A stretch of 64,000 nt of DNA from G963664115 sp965216035 (lineage in GTDB: Bacteria; Acidobacteriota; Terriglobia; 20CM-2-55-15): assembly GCA_965216035.1 (NCBI GenBank), contig CBDCFM010000016.1, positions 248,001 through 312,000 of the forward strand. The letters run 5' to 3'. The translations under genes and the position numbers were made by a program. The notes under the pieces were generated by a model. The model worked only from the letters and a program-made list of their open reading frames with translations. It was not told the origin of the DNA and did not search any database. This document shows positions 62,992 through 64,000 of the stretch, in pieces; within the stretch, counting starts at the first letter, position 1; every line of letters begins with the position of its first letter.

Positions 62992-64000
62992 TGCGTATTC
63001 CGGACCATCCTGAACACTGATTCCGATCCATCGTGAACACCGATTCCGGGATCGTGAACGCGGATTCCGGGATCCTGAACAGTGATTCCGGTGATCCTGA
63101 ACACCGATTCCGGCCATCGTGATCACTCGTCGGTAGCGAAGTTTGGAGCTTTTAGGTTCTCCTGAAGCACAGGAGGGCCTTGATGGCAACGAAACGACTA
63201 CCGATGAGACAGATACGCGAGATTCTACGACTCAAACACGACCAACAGCTCAGCCACCGGGCGATCGCCAGCGCATGTCGCGTGGGCTTGGGCACCGTTG
63301 CGGACTACTTGGGACGGGCCAAGCAGGCCGGACTGGAATGGCCGCTGCCCGAAGACCTGGACGAGGCAGCGCTTGAAGCGCGGCTGTTTCCCCGCGCGGG
63401 ACCGGGCTCCCGGGAACGGGTGGCTCCGGATGTAGAACGGATCCACCAGGAGTTGAAGCGTGTTGGAGTCACCCTGCACCTGCTGTGGGAAGAGTACCGA
63501 GAAGCGAATCCAAAGGGATATGCCTACAGCCAGTTCTGTGAGATCTACCGGCGTTGGGCCCAGAAATTGAAGCCCTCGATGCGACAGGTGCACCGCGCCG
63601 GAGAGAAGACCTTCATCGACTTTTCCGGCAAACGGCCACAGCTGACGGATCCACGGACGGGCAAAGCTATTCCAGTCGAGTTGTTCGTCGCTGTTCTGGG
63701 CGCCAGCGGTTACACCTACGCGGAAGCGACACCGAGCCAGAAACTCCCCGATTGGGTCGGCGTGCATATCCGCATGGTGGAGTTCTTCGGCGGATCGAGC
63801 CGGATCTGGGTTCCCGACCAACTCAAGAGTGCCATTACCCAGCCCTGCCGCTATGAAGCAGGCGTCAACCGTACCTACCAGGATGAGGCCGAACACTACG
63901 GCGCCGTTGTCATACCGGCCCGGCCGCGGAAAGCTCGGGACAAAGCGAAAGTTGAATCGACCGTCCTGGTCGCACAGCGGTGGATCCTGGCCAGGATCCG
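62992..64000 (+). mobile_element. IS21-family insertion sequence, copy 2 (cut by window end)
   Basis: Begins TGCGTATTCCGGACC with the same terminal repeats as the right end of copy 1, read in the opposite direction. It is identical to copy 1 over the part compared. Its other end and target duplication are outside the window. Confidence 0.92.
63183..64000 (+). CDS. istA: IS21-family transposase IstA (3' end outside the window)
   Basis: Open frame from ATG 63,183 to the end of the window: helix-turn-helix RQIREILRLKHDQQLSHRA and the catalytic-core start KTFIDFSGKRPQLTDP, identical to copy 1. About 272 of 518 codons are visible. Confidence 0.93.
   Translation, partial: MATKRLPMRQIREILRLKHDQQLSHRAIASACRVGLGTVADYLGRAKQAGLEWPLPEDLDEAALEARLFPRAGPGSRERVAPDVERIHQELKRVGVTLHLLWEEYREANPKGYAYSQFCEIYRRWAQKLKPSMRQVHRAGEKTFIDFSGKRPQLTDPRTGKAIPVELFVAVLGASGYTYAEATPSQKLPDWVGVHIRMVEFFGGSSRIWVPDQLKSAITQPCRYEAGVNRTYQDEAEHYGAVVIPARPRKARDKAKVESTVLVAQRWILARI

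Noticed and set aside
1..64000. TGA read as a sense codon throughout the genome, suggested by in-frame TGA in the propeller loci, IS3 orfA, the small lipoprotein and several kinase remnants
   Set aside because: TGA is the normal stop of rsmD, pyrG, the intact kinase and others, with starts overlapping it. The cases in kinase remnants are single-base decay (for example TGG to TGA at 41,240-41,250). Only the shared TGA of the propeller pair is kept as a finding.
1..64000. CRISPR arrays, tRNA or rRNA genes
   Set aside because: No regularly spaced direct repeats other than IS21 terminal units and no tRNA-like cloverleaf or rRNA sequence was noticed on reading. A tRNAscan or Infernal run would be decisive.
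13090..64000. A single composite IS21 transposon carrying the whole accessory region
   Set aside because: Copy 1 is flanked on both sides by its own 5-bp duplication, so it moved as a single element.

Overview
The window looks like a chromosomal segment of a diderm bacterium, most probably an Acidobacteriota. The evidence is two adjacent proteins of the Acidobacteria-type von Willebrand A family, a KDO (LPS core) operon, and many paralogues of Ser/Thr kinases carrying a C-terminal TolB/PD40 propeller, which are typical of that phylum. The phylum is inferred from gene families only. No tRNA, rRNA or CRISPR array was seen.

Layout. 1-12.4 kb is ordinary core genome: recG (cut by the window start), rsmD-coaD, an aspartate-type aminotransferase, a secreted DUF1554-like protein, mutY, two VWA proteins, then the operon kdsB-pyrG-kdsA-kdsC. 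At 13.1-16.0 kb an IS21-family element (istA/istB) splits the signal peptide of a lipoprotein gene, with a 5-bp target duplication. From about 17.4 kb to 62.75 kb the character changes to an accessory region built on remains of kinase-TolB genes and filled with insertion sequences: four IS256-family copies (one a fragment, one itself interrupted), two IS3-family elements, one IS5-family element, an IS91-family fragment, and a second IS21 copy in opposite orientation entering at 62,992.

The most unusual feature is a repeated architecture. A conserved promoter and the first 8 to 66 codons of a kinase gene are followed by an unrelated gene, usually complete and single. In the clearest cases this is followed by the last 10 to 100 codons of a kinase-TolB gene. 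Only one kinase (28,517-31,216) is intact. The genes found in such positions encode a DUF1554-like secreted protein, two metallo-beta-lactamase-fold proteins, an esterase, a secreted metal-cluster-like protein, a Tat-type amidohydrolase, a DinB-like protein, a WD40 protein and a cation/dicarboxylate symporter. Most are exported or look like detoxification enzymes. Eight of the start remnants keep a TTGACC-like -35 box and a -10 box exactly 17 bp apart, and in five of these the -10 lies 7-8 bp before the ATG, so those messages would be essentially leaderless.

A second notable feature is a pair of diverged two-ORF propeller loci (51,443-53,542 minus; 55,855-57,918 plus). In both, one long beta-propeller reading frame is divided by an in-frame TGA at exactly the same codon while both halves stay open. 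The remaining space holds a PQQ dehydrogenase with a cytochrome c domain, an HDOD-GGDEF signalling protein, a DoxX-type membrane protein, a Tas-like aldo-keto reductase and decayed pieces (TIR domain, secretin, tyrosine recombinase).
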